This document shows, in pieces, positions 24,449 through 32,854 of a stretch of 34,957 nt of DNA. Each line of letters opens with the position of its first letter. The stretch's first letter is position 1. The DNA is from Paludibacteraceae bacterium (lineage in GTDB: Bacteria > Bacteroidota > Bacteroidia > Bacteroidales > Paludibacteraceae). Both the position numbers and the translations under genes were made by a program. The notes under the pieces are model-generated. The model was not told where the DNA came from. It ran no database searches and saw only the letters and a list, made by a program, of their open reading frames with translations. Where the stretch lies: positions 1-34,957 of the forward strand of contig JAGBCD010000044.1 in assembly GCA_017938155.1 (NCBI GenBank). Direction: 5' to 3'.

Positions 24449-25885
24449 TTATTTGTTTCGTTGTTCCAATTCTGTTTTCATTTGTTGCATAGTCTTGGTA
24501 TCAAGGTTGTAGAATGCAAGCAGGATAGCGCATGATGCATAGAGTACACCTGGCAAGATACCAAATAGCCAATGGATGCAGTTCATGATAGCAGGGTCGT
24601 TCTGAATCTGTTGCAAACCCATGGTAGCATCGAAATGAACGGCCGTCATGATAGCACCAAAGAGGGCAGCACCGATAGACCATCCTATTTTCTGTGCAAA
24701 GACCGCAGCAGAAAGGCAAAGGCCTGTAGTGCGGCGTTGGAACTTCCACTCACCATAGTCAGCTGCGTCAGCAAGCATGGTCCATAGCAACGAGATAGCA
24801 GGTGCGTAAGCTATCTTACCCAAGCAGTTGAACACATTGATGAGTACGAAATTGGTGCCTGCGAAATAGAGCAAGCAGAAGAATAGACCCGATAGCAATG
24901 AGCATACGATATAGAGTTGCTTAGCACCAAACTTCTTAACCAATGGTTTGGTGGTAGGAATAGCGATGATGAGCGCTACCGTGCCAAGGATATTAAATAT
25001 CTGACTCTTGGATTCGGCATCGAGGAAATACTTGAAGTAGTAAGTCGCGGAGATGTTTTGGATAGCAAACATGATGAAGGAAACAATACCCACGAGCATC
25101 AATACTACCCATGGACGGTTCTTGAAGAGGTACTTGAAGTCATGCTTGAGGTCGGTCTCTTGACGTTTAGGTGGAGCTATACGCTCTTTGGTAGTAGCAA
25201 AGGTGATGAGGAACAATATCACACCTATTACACCGAAGATAGCCACGAGGTATCTAAAACCGATGATATAAGATGAGCGTACAAGGTCGGTATTATCCGC
25301 CCCACCCTCCATAAAGAGTTTGCGCGCACTGTCATCGGACATAATGGAGTAGTCCATGCCTGTAGCTTGTGAACCGAGGTAATAGACGATATAGAGTGCA
25401 AAACCCGATACGAGCAACTGACCGATATTAGCCGCTACGAAGCGGTAGGAGTTGAGTCCTGCGCGCTCGATGGAGTCATTCGTCATCACAGCACCCAAAG
25501 AGGAGTAAGGGATATTGACCACAGCATAGACGATACGCAAGCCAATAAACATAGGCAGGATATATGCGATGAGGGCATTACCTTGTAGGTCGGGACCAAG
25601 GAAAGCCAAGAACACAAATAGTGCAAAAGGAATGCAACCATAGAGCAAGAACGGACGGAACTTACCCCAACGGGTGTTGGTACGGTCTGCCCAAATGCCT
25701 ACGATAGGATCCATGACAGCATCCATGATGGTGCCGAGAATAGCAATGGCTGTGGACCATGCAGGACTGATACCGAGTACGTCGGTGTAGTAGAATATTA
25801 ACCAGAAATTGACCATGTCCCACACAAAGTGTGAGGCGGTATCGCCAAGGCTGTAACCGAGTTTTTCTTTGATACTAAGTTTCAT
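24449..25885 (-). CDS. GPH-family (MelB-like) oligosaccharide:cation symporter
   Basis: 478 residues, about 12 predicted membrane helices, no signal peptide. The N-terminal signature is typical of glycoside-pentoside-hexuronide carriers: EKLGYSLGD at the start, then MDPIVGIWADRTNTRWGKFRP at about 57-78. FWLIFYYTDVLG in helix 1 and YSSLGAVMT in helix 4 also match the family. It would sit in the inner membrane and bring short beta-gluco-oligosaccharides (or glucose) from periplasm to cytoplasm with a cation. The adjacent phosphorylase argues for intact di- or oligosaccharide uptake. It follows the last GH16 after a 68-nt gap and precedes the phosphorylase by 16 nt. Confidence 0.92.
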   Translation of the reverse strand: MKLSIKEKLGYSLGDTASHFVWDMVNFWLIFYYTDVLGISPAWSTAIAILGTIMDAVMDPIVGIWADRTNTRWGKFRPFLLYGCIPFALFVFLAFLGPDLQGNALIAYILPMFIGLRIVYAVVNIPYSSLGAVMTNDSIERAGLNSYRFVAANIGQLLVSGFALYIVYYLGSQATGMDYSIMSDDSARKLFMEGGADNTDLVRSSYIIGFRYLVAIFGVIGVILFLITFATTKERIAPPKRQETDLKHDFKYLFKNRPWVVLMLVGIVSFIMFAIQNISATYYFKYFLDAESKSQIFNILGTVALIIAIPTTKPLVKKFGAKQLYIVCSLLSGLFFCLLYFAGTNFVLINVFNCLGKIAYAPAISLLWTMLADAADYGEWKFQRRTTGLCLSAAVFAQKIGWSIGAALFGAIMTAVHFDATMGLQQIQNDPAIMNCIHWLFGILPGVLYASCAILLAFYNLDTKTMQQMKTELEQRNK

Positions 25886-25910
25886 AATTCTTCTGTTTTG
25901 TTCGCTTGCT

Positions 25911-25935
25911 CACGTTGATTACTATGGCTAACGTG
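25911..25935 (-). other. Short inverted repeat between GH16 and transporter genes
   Basis: CACGTT (25911-25916) and AACGTG (25930-25935) could form a 6-bp stem with a 13-nt loop, in the 68-nt gap after the GH16 stop codon. It is weak by itself; I list it because larger gaps elsewhere in the locus also hold an inverted repeat. Confidence 0.3.
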
Positions 25936-25953
25936 TAAAGTGGCTTTGCGTTA

Positions 25954-26925
25954 TTATTTTTGTTGATAAATTCGTATATAGTCAATGTACATTTTGACAG
26001 GGGTACCATCTGCAGGGAGCGCTGTCACCCTTTGGAAGTTCTCATGGTCTGCAGTATATACTTCTGGATATTTCTCATGCATTGGCAAACCAGGGAAGAA
26101 ACCACCCACAGCTAAATTAAGCACAATATAGAAAGGATGGTTGAAGTAGTGCCCAGGTTGATTGATTGATTTATCACGCAAGGAGAGTGCAAAATATGGT
26201 GCTACCTCAGGATATTGGTCTTGGTCAAGATACATTGCCAAGCTATCTTCGGTCCACACTACAGTGAAGAGATGAAAATCGCCTTGCACAGGATAGGGCG
26301 CTTCGCATATGCCTGCTTCGTTAGGATACTTACCATCGTTGAAACTCTCGCCCCAATGAGCAGCCCCATTGAAATATCGGTCAGATACCCCTTTGTCAAT
26401 ACCATCTTTGTGTCCCATTTCTACGATATCAATCTCACCACATTTGGGCCAAACAACTCGTCCTTGTGCTGCCAACTGCTCCTTTTGTTTGTCTATCGAA
26501 TCGTCATTGCCAAGATTGGTAGCTAAATTATTACCCAACATCCAAAATGCAGGCCATAGGCCATTAGCGGTATATGGAAAAGCTATACGCGCCTCTATTT
26601 TGCCATAGTGCACCATCACTTTATCTTGGGTATTAACGCGTCCAGAAGTTGCAGGACGATTGCAATAATCCTCGCGTTTGGCATTAAGTACCAAGCACGT
26701 CTCACCTGAAACGGGATGTTGTTCGATAGTCACATTGCGAGGCGTATAATACTGCATCTCTGCATTTCCCCCGCCACGAGCATTTTCATCCACATTCCAA
26801 TAATTGGTATCTAACGTTGGGGCGTTGAAATCATCCTCCCATACCAAATGATAAGATTCTTTGGCTTGACAAGCCATCAAAACGCATGCAATCGCAATGC
26901 ATGATATAGTTTTTATATTACTCAT
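25954..26925 (-). CDS. GH16 endo-beta-1,3-glucanase lipoprotein (single domain, long active-site insert)
   Basis: 323 residues from the ATG at 26925. I chose this over the in-frame ATG at 26958 because it puts the lipobox LMAC (Cys19) in a normal signal peptide and avoids a 26-base overlap with the preceding gene. Catalytic motif GEIDIVE: nucleophile Glu164, Asp166, acid/base Glu169, the laminarinase-type GH16 signature. The jelly roll starts at about residue 25 (YHLVWEDDF) and ends with the family-typical YIDYIRIYQ. Compared with the 343-residue paralogue it has about 20 extra residues (about 132-156, rich in Asp, Lys, Gln) just before the catalytic strand, probably a loop by the cleft. Surface lipoprotein, cleaving beta-1,3-glucan. 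Last gene of the tightly packed enzyme block. Confidence 0.94.
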   Translation of the reverse strand: MSNIKTISCIAIACVLMACQAKESYHLVWEDDFNAPTLDTNYWNVDENARGGGNAEMQYYTPRNVTIEQHPVSGETCLVLNAKREDYCNRPATSGRVNTQDKVMVHYGKIEARIAFPYTANGLWPAFWMLGNNLATNLGNDDSIDKQKEQLAAQGRVVWPKCGEIDIVEMGHKDGIDKGVSDRYFNGAAHWGESFNDGKYPNEAGICEAPYPVQGDFHLFTVVWTEDSLAMYLDQDQYPEVAPYFALSLRDKSINQPGHYFNHPFYIVLNLAVGGFFPGLPMHEKYPEVYTADHENFQRVTALPADGTPVKMYIDYIRIYQQK

Positions 26926-26932
26926 ATGTTTT

Positions 26933-28207
26933 TTATATTTCTGTCCGTTGATATACACGTACCCAATCCACTTTCATTTGTATTGGTTGATTGAATATTT
27001 GTTCATTTACTTGTCCTCCCATGCTACCACCTATTGCCATATTTAGCAAGATGAAATGCGGTTTATTAAATGGCCAAAAGAACTCGTTGTCCATGTTCTC
27101 TAAGGTCTCTGATTGCACCGCTTGTAGTTGTCCATCATACAAGAATCGGATGATATCTCGTCCATATTCCTCTTCTTGTAGCCATTCAATGGCATATGTA
27201 TGGTATTGATTTTCTATATTCTCATGTTGTTTTTGTACAGACCAACAGTTTCCTCCACTCTTGTATGGATAGTGCAAAGCATGTGTGTTCATATTGGGTT
27301 CGTTTCCCACATGTTCTACGATATCTATCTCTCCACATGCTGGCCACCCTACTCGACTATAATCCTGTCCCATCATCCAAAATGCTGGCCATGTACCTCC
27401 ACCACTCGGAAAAGCGATACGTGCCTCTATCTTGCCATACAAAAATGTCTGCTTGTTCATTGTATTGATGCGTGCAGAGGTATATCGTTTGCCCTGATAG
27501 TTCTCTTTATGCGCCTCAATAATAAGTATTCCGTTCTCCACGCGCAAGTTGGTAGGTCGAGAGGTATAGTATTGCAGTTCTTGATTTCCTCCCCCATTTC
27601 CATTGACCTCTATGTTCCAGTTGGCGGCATTGAGTGTTGTACCATCAAACTCATCGCTCCATACCAATTGATATTCGCTCCATCGATGTTTGACTGCCAC
27701 ATAACATGATGCATTTTCAAACCCATTAGAGACCGTTATTGTCGTATGTCCAGCTTGCTTCGTTCGGACCAGTCCTGAAGGCTCAACGATAGCTACTGAC
27801 GTATCCGAGGACTGCCATACAAGCGGAAGGTCATACAAGGACGAAGGACACATTTGGTAAGTAGTATCTCGTTCCAATTGTAGGTATGTTATCGGCAAAG
27901 CCAGCGTCTGTCCTTCGCGCCCCGTCACATACACTTGACAAACAGCCTCAGCGTTGCCTACACGTGCAGTAATCAATGCCGTACCGACTTGTTTGCCTGT
28001 CACAACCCCTTTCATTACTTCTGCTACCAGTGTATCTGAAGAGTGCCAGATAACTTCTTGTGTAGCTACCGCTGTGAGGATGTGTACTTCGCCTACCTTG
28101 AGTTGCAATACATGAGTGGATAATTTCACTTGCTCTGGCTCCACACGATTGCATCCAACAAACCAATAGGAGATAACAAACAACAATAAGATGGCACGTT
28201 TGGTCAT
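26933..28207 (-). CDS. GH16 endo-beta-1,3-glucanase lipoprotein with two N-terminal Ig-like domains
   Basis: 424 residues from the ATG at 28207. I chose this because it lies 1 nt after the preceding stop and gives a proper lipoprotein signal (lipobox FVGC, Cys19); the ATG at 28249 would overlap the previous gene by 41 bases. Two Ig-like (BIG2-type) domains at about 22-96 and 97-173 act as spacers from the membrane. The GH16 domain, about 178-424, carries GEIDIVE with Glu293, Asp295 and Glu298 and ends WVRVYQRTEI. Same architecture as the 429-residue GH16 of this locus, including the shared DLPL(V/T)W(Q/T)S segment in the second Ig domain, so the two are paralogues. Predicted outer-surface endo-beta-1,3-glucanase (GH16_3-like). 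Confidence 0.94.
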   Translation of the reverse strand: MTKRAILLLFVISYWFVGCNRVEPEQVKLSTHVLQLKVGEVHILTAVATQEVIWHSSDTLVAEVMKGVVTGKQVGTALITARVGNAEAVCQVYVTGREGQTLALPITYLQLERDTTYQMCPSSLYDLPLVWQSSDTSVAIVEPSGLVRTKQAGHTTITVSNGFENASCYVAVKHRWSEYQLVWSDEFDGTTLNAANWNIEVNGNGGGNQELQYYTSRPTNLRVENGILIIEAHKENYQGKRYTSARINTMNKQTFLYGKIEARIAFPSGGGTWPAFWMMGQDYSRVGWPACGEIDIVEHVGNEPNMNTHALHYPYKSGGNCWSVQKQHENIENQYHTYAIEWLQEEEYGRDIIRFLYDGQLQAVQSETLENMDNEFFWPFNKPHFILLNMAIGGSMGGQVNEQIFNQPIQMKVDWVRVYQRTEI

Positions 28208-28208
28208 A

Positions 28209-29165
28209 TTATTTCTTGTAGCAGAAAATAGCGCAAATCTCAAATTCACGATTGGCTCCTTCTACAACTAAAGCGGGTGTATAAACGACATTGGTCAGAT
28301 TGCCTTGTATAGGGGTGCTCCAATCCAATCCATCGGCAAACAAATCTGCCATAGACCATTCTGCTACATCCCATTCGCCACGACTTTGTGATATCATGCC
28401 TCGATCCACATTGTGCTCTCCACCTGAGGTGCTATATAATTTGACCGTTACACTTGTCCCCGCTAACATTCGGGGGGTACGGTAAATAATAACAAAATTG
28501 AAATCGCTGGTCACACTCGTAAAATCACACATTCCCCATTGACGTATACCTCCGCACATATTATTCCACGCCATAGAACCGGATTTCCAGAACATCCATT
28601 CCACTCCTGTATCACCAAAAGCAGTGGAACCTTTGCACTTGCCAAAATTGGCGTCCGTAACGTCGCTATTCCAAATATCCATAGTAGCCGTTACTCCTTC
28701 GGCAGGTTGACCAGGAGAAGCATATTCGCCGTTTACGCGATAATCGTGCACTGTACCTTTGATGCGTTTCATCGCTTCATCATCCATCAGGAAGACATAG
28801 TATTCGGAACCCTCAAGATATTGGCTATACGATATGGTAGAACCTGTTTGTCCACCATCGCCTACTGTTACGACACATGAGGCTAATTGATTGCCTGCGG
28901 TAGCGACGATCACTGCAGTCCCATTACTAACGCCTGTCACTTGACCATTGACAACTACCGCCACCATCGGGTTGGAACTATTCCATGTGACAGCGGCGTC
29001 TTGCGGGTTAGTAGTAGCCACCAATGTCTCGGTTTGTCCTACTGTCAATTGCAAAGAAGCCTTGCTTAGACTAATGGATTCAACCTGTTGTGTTGGCACA
29101 TTTTGGTTGCATGAAATGCAAACAAATAATATTGCCAATAGTGGAATAAAAAAGTTATGCTTCAT
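28209..29165 (-). CDS. Putative surface glycan-binding lipoprotein with BIG2 domain
   Basis: 318 residues; lipobox CISC (Cys19). Residues about 27-102 are a BIG2-type Ig domain (SLQLTVGQTETLVAT, VTWNSSNP). The C-terminal 200 residues have no glycosidase signature. They contain several Trp-rich stretches (VEWMFWKSGSMAWNN, RQWGMCDF) and end CAIFCYKK. The gene sits between two GH16 genes with 1-nt gaps on each side, so it is firmly in the enzyme operon. The layout (lipoprotein anchor, Ig spacer, distal binding domain) resembles SGBP-B-type proteins of beta-glucan PULs. I cannot assign the C-terminal domain to a family; glucan binding is inferred from context. Confidence 0.8.
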   Translation of the reverse strand: MKHNFFIPLLAILFVCISCNQNVPTQQVESISLSKASLQLTVGQTETLVATTNPQDAAVTWNSSNPMVAVVVNGQVTGVSNGTAVIVATAGNQLASCVVTVGDGGQTGSTISYSQYLEGSEYYVFLMDDEAMKRIKGTVHDYRVNGEYASPGQPAEGVTATMDIWNSDVTDANFGKCKGSTAFGDTGVEWMFWKSGSMAWNNMCGGIRQWGMCDFTSVTSDFNFVIIYRTPRMLAGTSVTVKLYSTSGGEHNVDRGMISQSRGEWDVAEWSMADLFADGLDWSTPIQGNLTNVVYTPALVVEGANREFEICAIFCYKK

Positions 29166-29166
29166 A

Positions 29167-30198
29167 TTACATCGTTATTTTTTGCCCTATAATATTATAC
29201 AAATCACCATCCTTCATCATATAAATCTGTCCATCTATTACTACTTTTTGGACAGTTTTGCTGGTAGAAACATGTTCTAAGGCTGTATTTGTTTCTGGTT
29301 CTATAGGGTCGGAAGGTGAAGGAGAAACAAAAGTTTCTTTGTCGTTACCTTGTTGGTAGATACGTATCCAATCTATATATACGGAACGTGGTCCATTGGC
29401 AAGGGCAGTAATCTTGTTGATATCCCAAATCTGTGGAAAATTGCCACCCACTGCAAGGTTTGCGATGATAAAGTTTGGCTTAGCAAAGACGACACTTCTA
29501 TCATAGTTCTTGTCATCATTCGGTTCAAGTTTGGCATGGAAATAAGGTTCCACTCCAGGATTGGCATCCATGTCCATATACATATCAATGGAAGTAGGGG
29601 TCCATATCATTGTTACGATATGGAAGGTATCTTCTACTGAATATGAATACGTAATATCTTGTGCGTCGCACCATACAGTGTTCCAAGCCGAACCGAGATG
29701 AAGGGCACCATTAAAAAAGCGGTCCTGCGTACCTTTTTTGATACCATTAGCATTACCCAATTCAATGATATCAGTCTCTCCACAGCGTGGCCAACCTACC
29801 TTGTCATAATCATTTCCCATCTGCCAAAATGCTGGCCAAAGACCATTCGCGGTATTAGGAAACTTGATACGTGCTTCTATCTTACCGAAAGTGTAATAGA
29901 GTTTATTTTTGGTATTGACACGTCCTGAAGTACATTTTTTGCCTTTGTAATCCTCTTTGGTAGCAGTCAGAATAAGGCATTTCTTACCTGTAGTAGGTTC
30001 GGTACCGAGCGTAACACCTTTCTCACAATAGTATTGCAATTCGCTGTTGCCACCGCCATCACCATTGACTTCTATATTCCAAACATTGAGATCAAGTGAC
30101 GCATCGGTGAAGTCTTCGTTCCAAACGAGGGTGTAATCTTGCGCAAAGGCCAATGTTGCCAAGAACAAGCATTGAGTTATGACTAAATATTTTTTCAT
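29167..30198 (-). CDS. Secreted GH16 endo-beta-1,3-glucanase with C-terminal sorting-like tail
   Basis: 343 residues; signal peptide about 1-20 (ending LAFAQ), no lipobox. A GH16 domain, about 22-285, carries GETDIIE: Glu141, Asp143, Glu146. A short linker of Pro/Ser/Glu precedes the C-terminal tail (about 305-343; DGQIYMMKDGDLYNIIG), the same tail type as in GH81 and the non-catalytic proteins. It is the only one of the four GH16 enzymes that has this tail and the only one without a lipobox, so it is probably released or attached by another route. Catalysis should be retaining endo-hydrolysis of beta-1,3-glucan. One nt before the next gene, 26 nt after GH128. Confidence 0.94.
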   Translation of the reverse strand: MKKYLVITQCLFLATLAFAQDYTLVWNEDFTDASLDLNVWNIEVNGDGGGNSELQYYCEKGVTLGTEPTTGKKCLILTATKEDYKGKKCTSGRVNTKNKLYYTFGKIEARIKFPNTANGLWPAFWQMGNDYDKVGWPRCGETDIIELGNANGIKKGTQDRFFNGALHLGSAWNTVWCDAQDITYSYSVEDTFHIVTMIWTPTSIDMYMDMDANPGVEPYFHAKLEPNDDKNYDRSVVFAKPNFIIANLAVGGNFPQIWDINKITALANGPRSVYIDWIRIYQQGNDKETFVSPSPSDPIEPETNTALEHVSTSKTVQKVVIDGQIYMMKDGDLYNIIGQKITM

Positions 30199-30224
30199 GC
30201 TTTCCTTACATTATATGGTGTATA

Positions 30225-31532
30225 TTATTTAATCAATTCCAAAGCACTCAAAGAGCAACTTCCTGAGAATAGAACCAAAGTAATTGAATGACAACCTGGT
30301 GTCAGTTCAAGCGGAATAGAAACCGTCACCCATTCTGTGCTTGAACCATTGCGAGGCATATCAATATAATTTTGCAGTTTGCCATCCACATGGAGTTCAC
30401 ATATTGAGTTGGAATAGCCATTATATCGCAAGTTCAATTGCTTTGTTTTAGTAGCGGTGTATAGTTGATATGTTATTTGTTGACCAGCGGCAAAATTGGT
30501 AATCATCAACCCTGGAACACCTGCAGAGGCAAGTGCAATACTATCGTTAGATGGTCTTAATGCCATAGAGGTATTTTTCAGTTTCATATATTCAGAAGCG
30601 AGTATCGTTCGTTTGGCATCAATCCAAACCGTGGTATCCATTGGAGATAAATAGCAGAACATCTCTCCGAGAGGCGTCAACGCTGGAGGATAGGTATGCG
30701 TTAGCAGTTGCATATATGGTGCTTTATCAAGTGAGGCACTCGAACGTGGAATGAACCACGCGTAACGCTCTACCAATGGTTCGGACTCTAAGAAGTTGAG
30801 TACAGAACACATATAGTCTTTTTGCACCTCTACATTACCAGGAACAGGATCCCATGCGCAAAACTCCGTTAACCATACAGGTTTATTGTATTTGCTAAAC
30901 ATTCTTACATAGTCTTGCACAGCAGATGGAGAAGACATATAGCAGTGTATAGAAATAGCATGTACGTCATCTATGGAAACACCTGGTTGTGCAAAAAACT
31001 CATCCAACCACTTGATAGGATTACTATATCCTGCAAGCGTACCATAATTCATTGCTGGAGATATGAGTTTGAGATTTAGTTCTTTTGCCAAAGCTACAAC
31101 TGGTGGCCACAAAGCAGCAGCCTGCGCTGGGGTCATATTCGCTTGGTCCGTTAGATTGGGTTCGTTAAATGCTAACAGATATTTTGTATTAGGATGTGCC
31201 GCTACGAAAGAACGAATACGATCGGCACTATAGTTTCCGTTCCAACACATAGGACAAAAATCCATACCATTGGCATCAAACCAAAGTGCAGCATCATTGG
31301 TTGGTGTATTGCCCCAATTATAGTCCCAACTGATATAAGGAGATAACAGAGGTAAATCCATTATATTCGTAAAAGAGAATGAGACTCCTCTTTTAGCAGA
31401 TTTGGGCATATAATCGACAACAGTCCCTTCTGGTATATTGGGATTATCTATCGGTCCCTCAATGTTTTCTCTACAAGAGGTAATTGTAAATACTATCGCT
31501 AATAAGAGCGCATAAATAGTCGTTCTCTTCAT
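30225..31532 (-). CDS. GH128 endo-beta-1,3-glucanase lipoprotein with C-terminal beta-sandwich
   Basis: 435 residues; lipobox TITSC (Cys20). The catalytic region, about 45-320, has the Glyco_hydro_cc (GH128) pattern: KRGVSFSF, the acid/base Glu124 in LAFNEPN, SIHCY at about 194-198, and the nucleophile Glu223 in WLTEFCAW. GH128 enzymes cleave beta-1,3-glucan with an endo or exo mode that varies by subgroup, so the product size cannot be read here. Residues about 325-435 look like an appended beta-sandwich (CBM6/CBM35-like fold is possible: QLNLRYNGYS, ELHVDGK). Placed between two GH16 genes with gaps of 7 and 26 nt. Predicted surface lipoprotein. Confidence 0.9.
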   Translation of the reverse strand: MKRTTIYALLLAIVFTITSCRENIEGPIDNPNIPEGTVVDYMPKSAKRGVSFSFTNIMDLPLLSPYISWDYNWGNTPTNDAALWFDANGMDFCPMCWNGNYSADRIRSFVAAHPNTKYLLAFNEPNLTDQANMTPAQAAALWPPVVALAKELNLKLISPAMNYGTLAGYSNPIKWLDEFFAQPGVSIDDVHAISIHCYMSSPSAVQDYVRMFSKYNKPVWLTEFCAWDPVPGNVEVQKDYMCSVLNFLESEPLVERYAWFIPRSSASLDKAPYMQLLTHTYPPALTPLGEMFCYLSPMDTTVWIDAKRTILASEYMKLKNTSMALRPSNDSIALASAGVPGLMITNFAAGQQITYQLYTATKTKQLNLRYNGYSNSICELHVDGKLQNYIDMPRNGSSTEWVTVSIPLELTPGCHSITLVLFSGSCSLSALELIK

Positions 31533-31539
31533 ACTTTAT

Positions 31540-32829
31540 CTAATCTATAATTTCTGTTCTTTGATATACTCGTACCCAATCCACGTACATGATTCGTTTT
31601 TGATTGAAAATAGCATCATCTATTGCTCCTCCCATAGAACCACCTATTGCGAGGTTAAGGATAAAATAGTGCGGTTGACAGAAAGGCCATGAGGCAGGAT
31701 CATCAATCTTGCTTTCCCACACTGTGGCATATACTTCTCCGTCCACTGTAAAACGGATACAATCCTTTCCATTCTCCTCTTCTTGGCACCACTCTACTCC
31801 ATAGGTATGAAAATCGTTGGATAGAGGGGATTCAAAGAAGTGCGTACCATGCCAGTTCTTGCCATTCATACCATTTTTCTCTTGCGTATGCAGAGCAAAA
31901 GATGCTCTATTATCAATAGAGCCAACATGCTCCATAATATCAATCTCGCCACACTTAGGCCAGTTGCCCGATTCGCCCATCATCCAAAATGCAGGCCATG
32001 TACCTTTGCCACCAGGAAACTTGATACGTGCTTCCATTTTGCCATAAAGGAAGGATTTTTTTCCTTTTGAATAGATACGAGCTGAAGTGTATTCACGATT
32101 TTCATATTTCTCTTTGCGTGCTTCAATCTCAAGGCAACCATCGACAAGACGAATATTCTCAGGGCGATTGGTATAGTATTGCGACTCGTTGTTGCCCCAA
32201 CCATTACCTCCAAGGTTATAATTCCAAATCGATTCATCCACTTTATCGCCATCAAACTCTTCTGACCAAACAAGAGAATATTCACCCCAATTGTGCGCTA
32301 CTGCCACGAGTGCAGTTACTTGTTCGATATCAGTTTTCATTGTGATGGTCGCATTGCCTGGAGCTACTGCTGTCACTTTTCCTTGAGCATCCACCGTAGC
32401 TATCTCTGGATTAGTTGAAGTCCATGTCAAAGGCAAGTCATAGGTATTGCCAATTTTGAAAGTAAATGTCTCGCCTTTCTTCATAGAAACAAAGGCTGGA
32501 GTAATACGTAAAGTTGCCCCATCAGCACCAGAGACAAAGACTTGACATGCTGCTTGGGTCTTACCCGAACTGGCTACAATCTTGGTGCTGCCGATTGCAT
32601 GGGCTGTTACTATACCATGAAAAACGGTCGCAACAGTAGTATCTGAGGAAGTCCACTCTATATTGGTGGCTGTTCCACTGGCTTCAATCGTTGTCATTTC
32701 TCCTACTTTGAGAGAAGCAGATATGGGGGACAATGTCAATGTAGGTGTCAAAACAGGAGTATCGTTATCATTGCATGAGAGCATCATTACCATTGCAACG
32801 AGTCCTACTATAAAGATTTTTTTATTCAT
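31540..32829 (-). CDS. GH16 endo-beta-1,3-glucanase lipoprotein with two N-terminal Ig-like domains
   Basis: 429 residues; lipobox MLSC (Cys19). BIG2-type Ig domains lie at about 30-100 and 105-177 (LKVGEMTTIEA; VDAQGKVTAVAPGNATIT). The GH16 domain, about 182-429, contains GEIDIME with Glu295, Asp297 and Glu300 and ends WVRVYQRTEIID. Close paralogue in layout and sequence of the 424-residue GH16 downstream. It is the first enzyme gene after the 196-nt gap and may begin a separately controlled section. Predicted surface endo-beta-1,3-glucanase (laminarinase, GH16_3-like). Confidence 0.95.
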   Translation of the reverse strand: MNKKIFIVGLVAMVMMLSCNDNDTPVLTPTLTLSPISASLKVGEMTTIEASGTATNIEWTSSDTTVATVFHGIVTAHAIGSTKIVASSGKTQAACQVFVSGADGATLRITPAFVSMKKGETFTFKIGNTYDLPLTWTSTNPEIATVDAQGKVTAVAPGNATITMKTDIEQVTALVAVAHNWGEYSLVWSEEFDGDKVDESIWNYNLGGNGWGNNESQYYTNRPENIRLVDGCLEIEARKEKYENREYTSARIYSKGKKSFLYGKMEARIKFPGGKGTWPAFWMMGESGNWPKCGEIDIMEHVGSIDNRASFALHTQEKNGMNGKNWHGTHFFESPLSNDFHTYGVEWCQEEENGKDCIRFTVDGEVYATVWESKIDDPASWPFCQPHYFILNLAIGGSMGGAIDDAIFNQKRIMYVDWVRVYQRTEIID

Positions 32830-32854
32830 ATTTGTGCTTATTAGATTGGTGCAA

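Noticed and set aside
26926-26958. Upstream start for the 323-residue GH16 at 26958
   Set aside because: It adds a charged 11-residue stretch before the signal peptide and overlaps the preceding gene; the ATG at 26925 is better.
28209-28249. Upstream start for the 424-residue GH16 at 28249
   Set aside because: It would overlap the previous gene by 41 bases and bury the lipoprotein signal; the ATG at 28207, 1 nt past the preceding stop, gives a standard lipobox.
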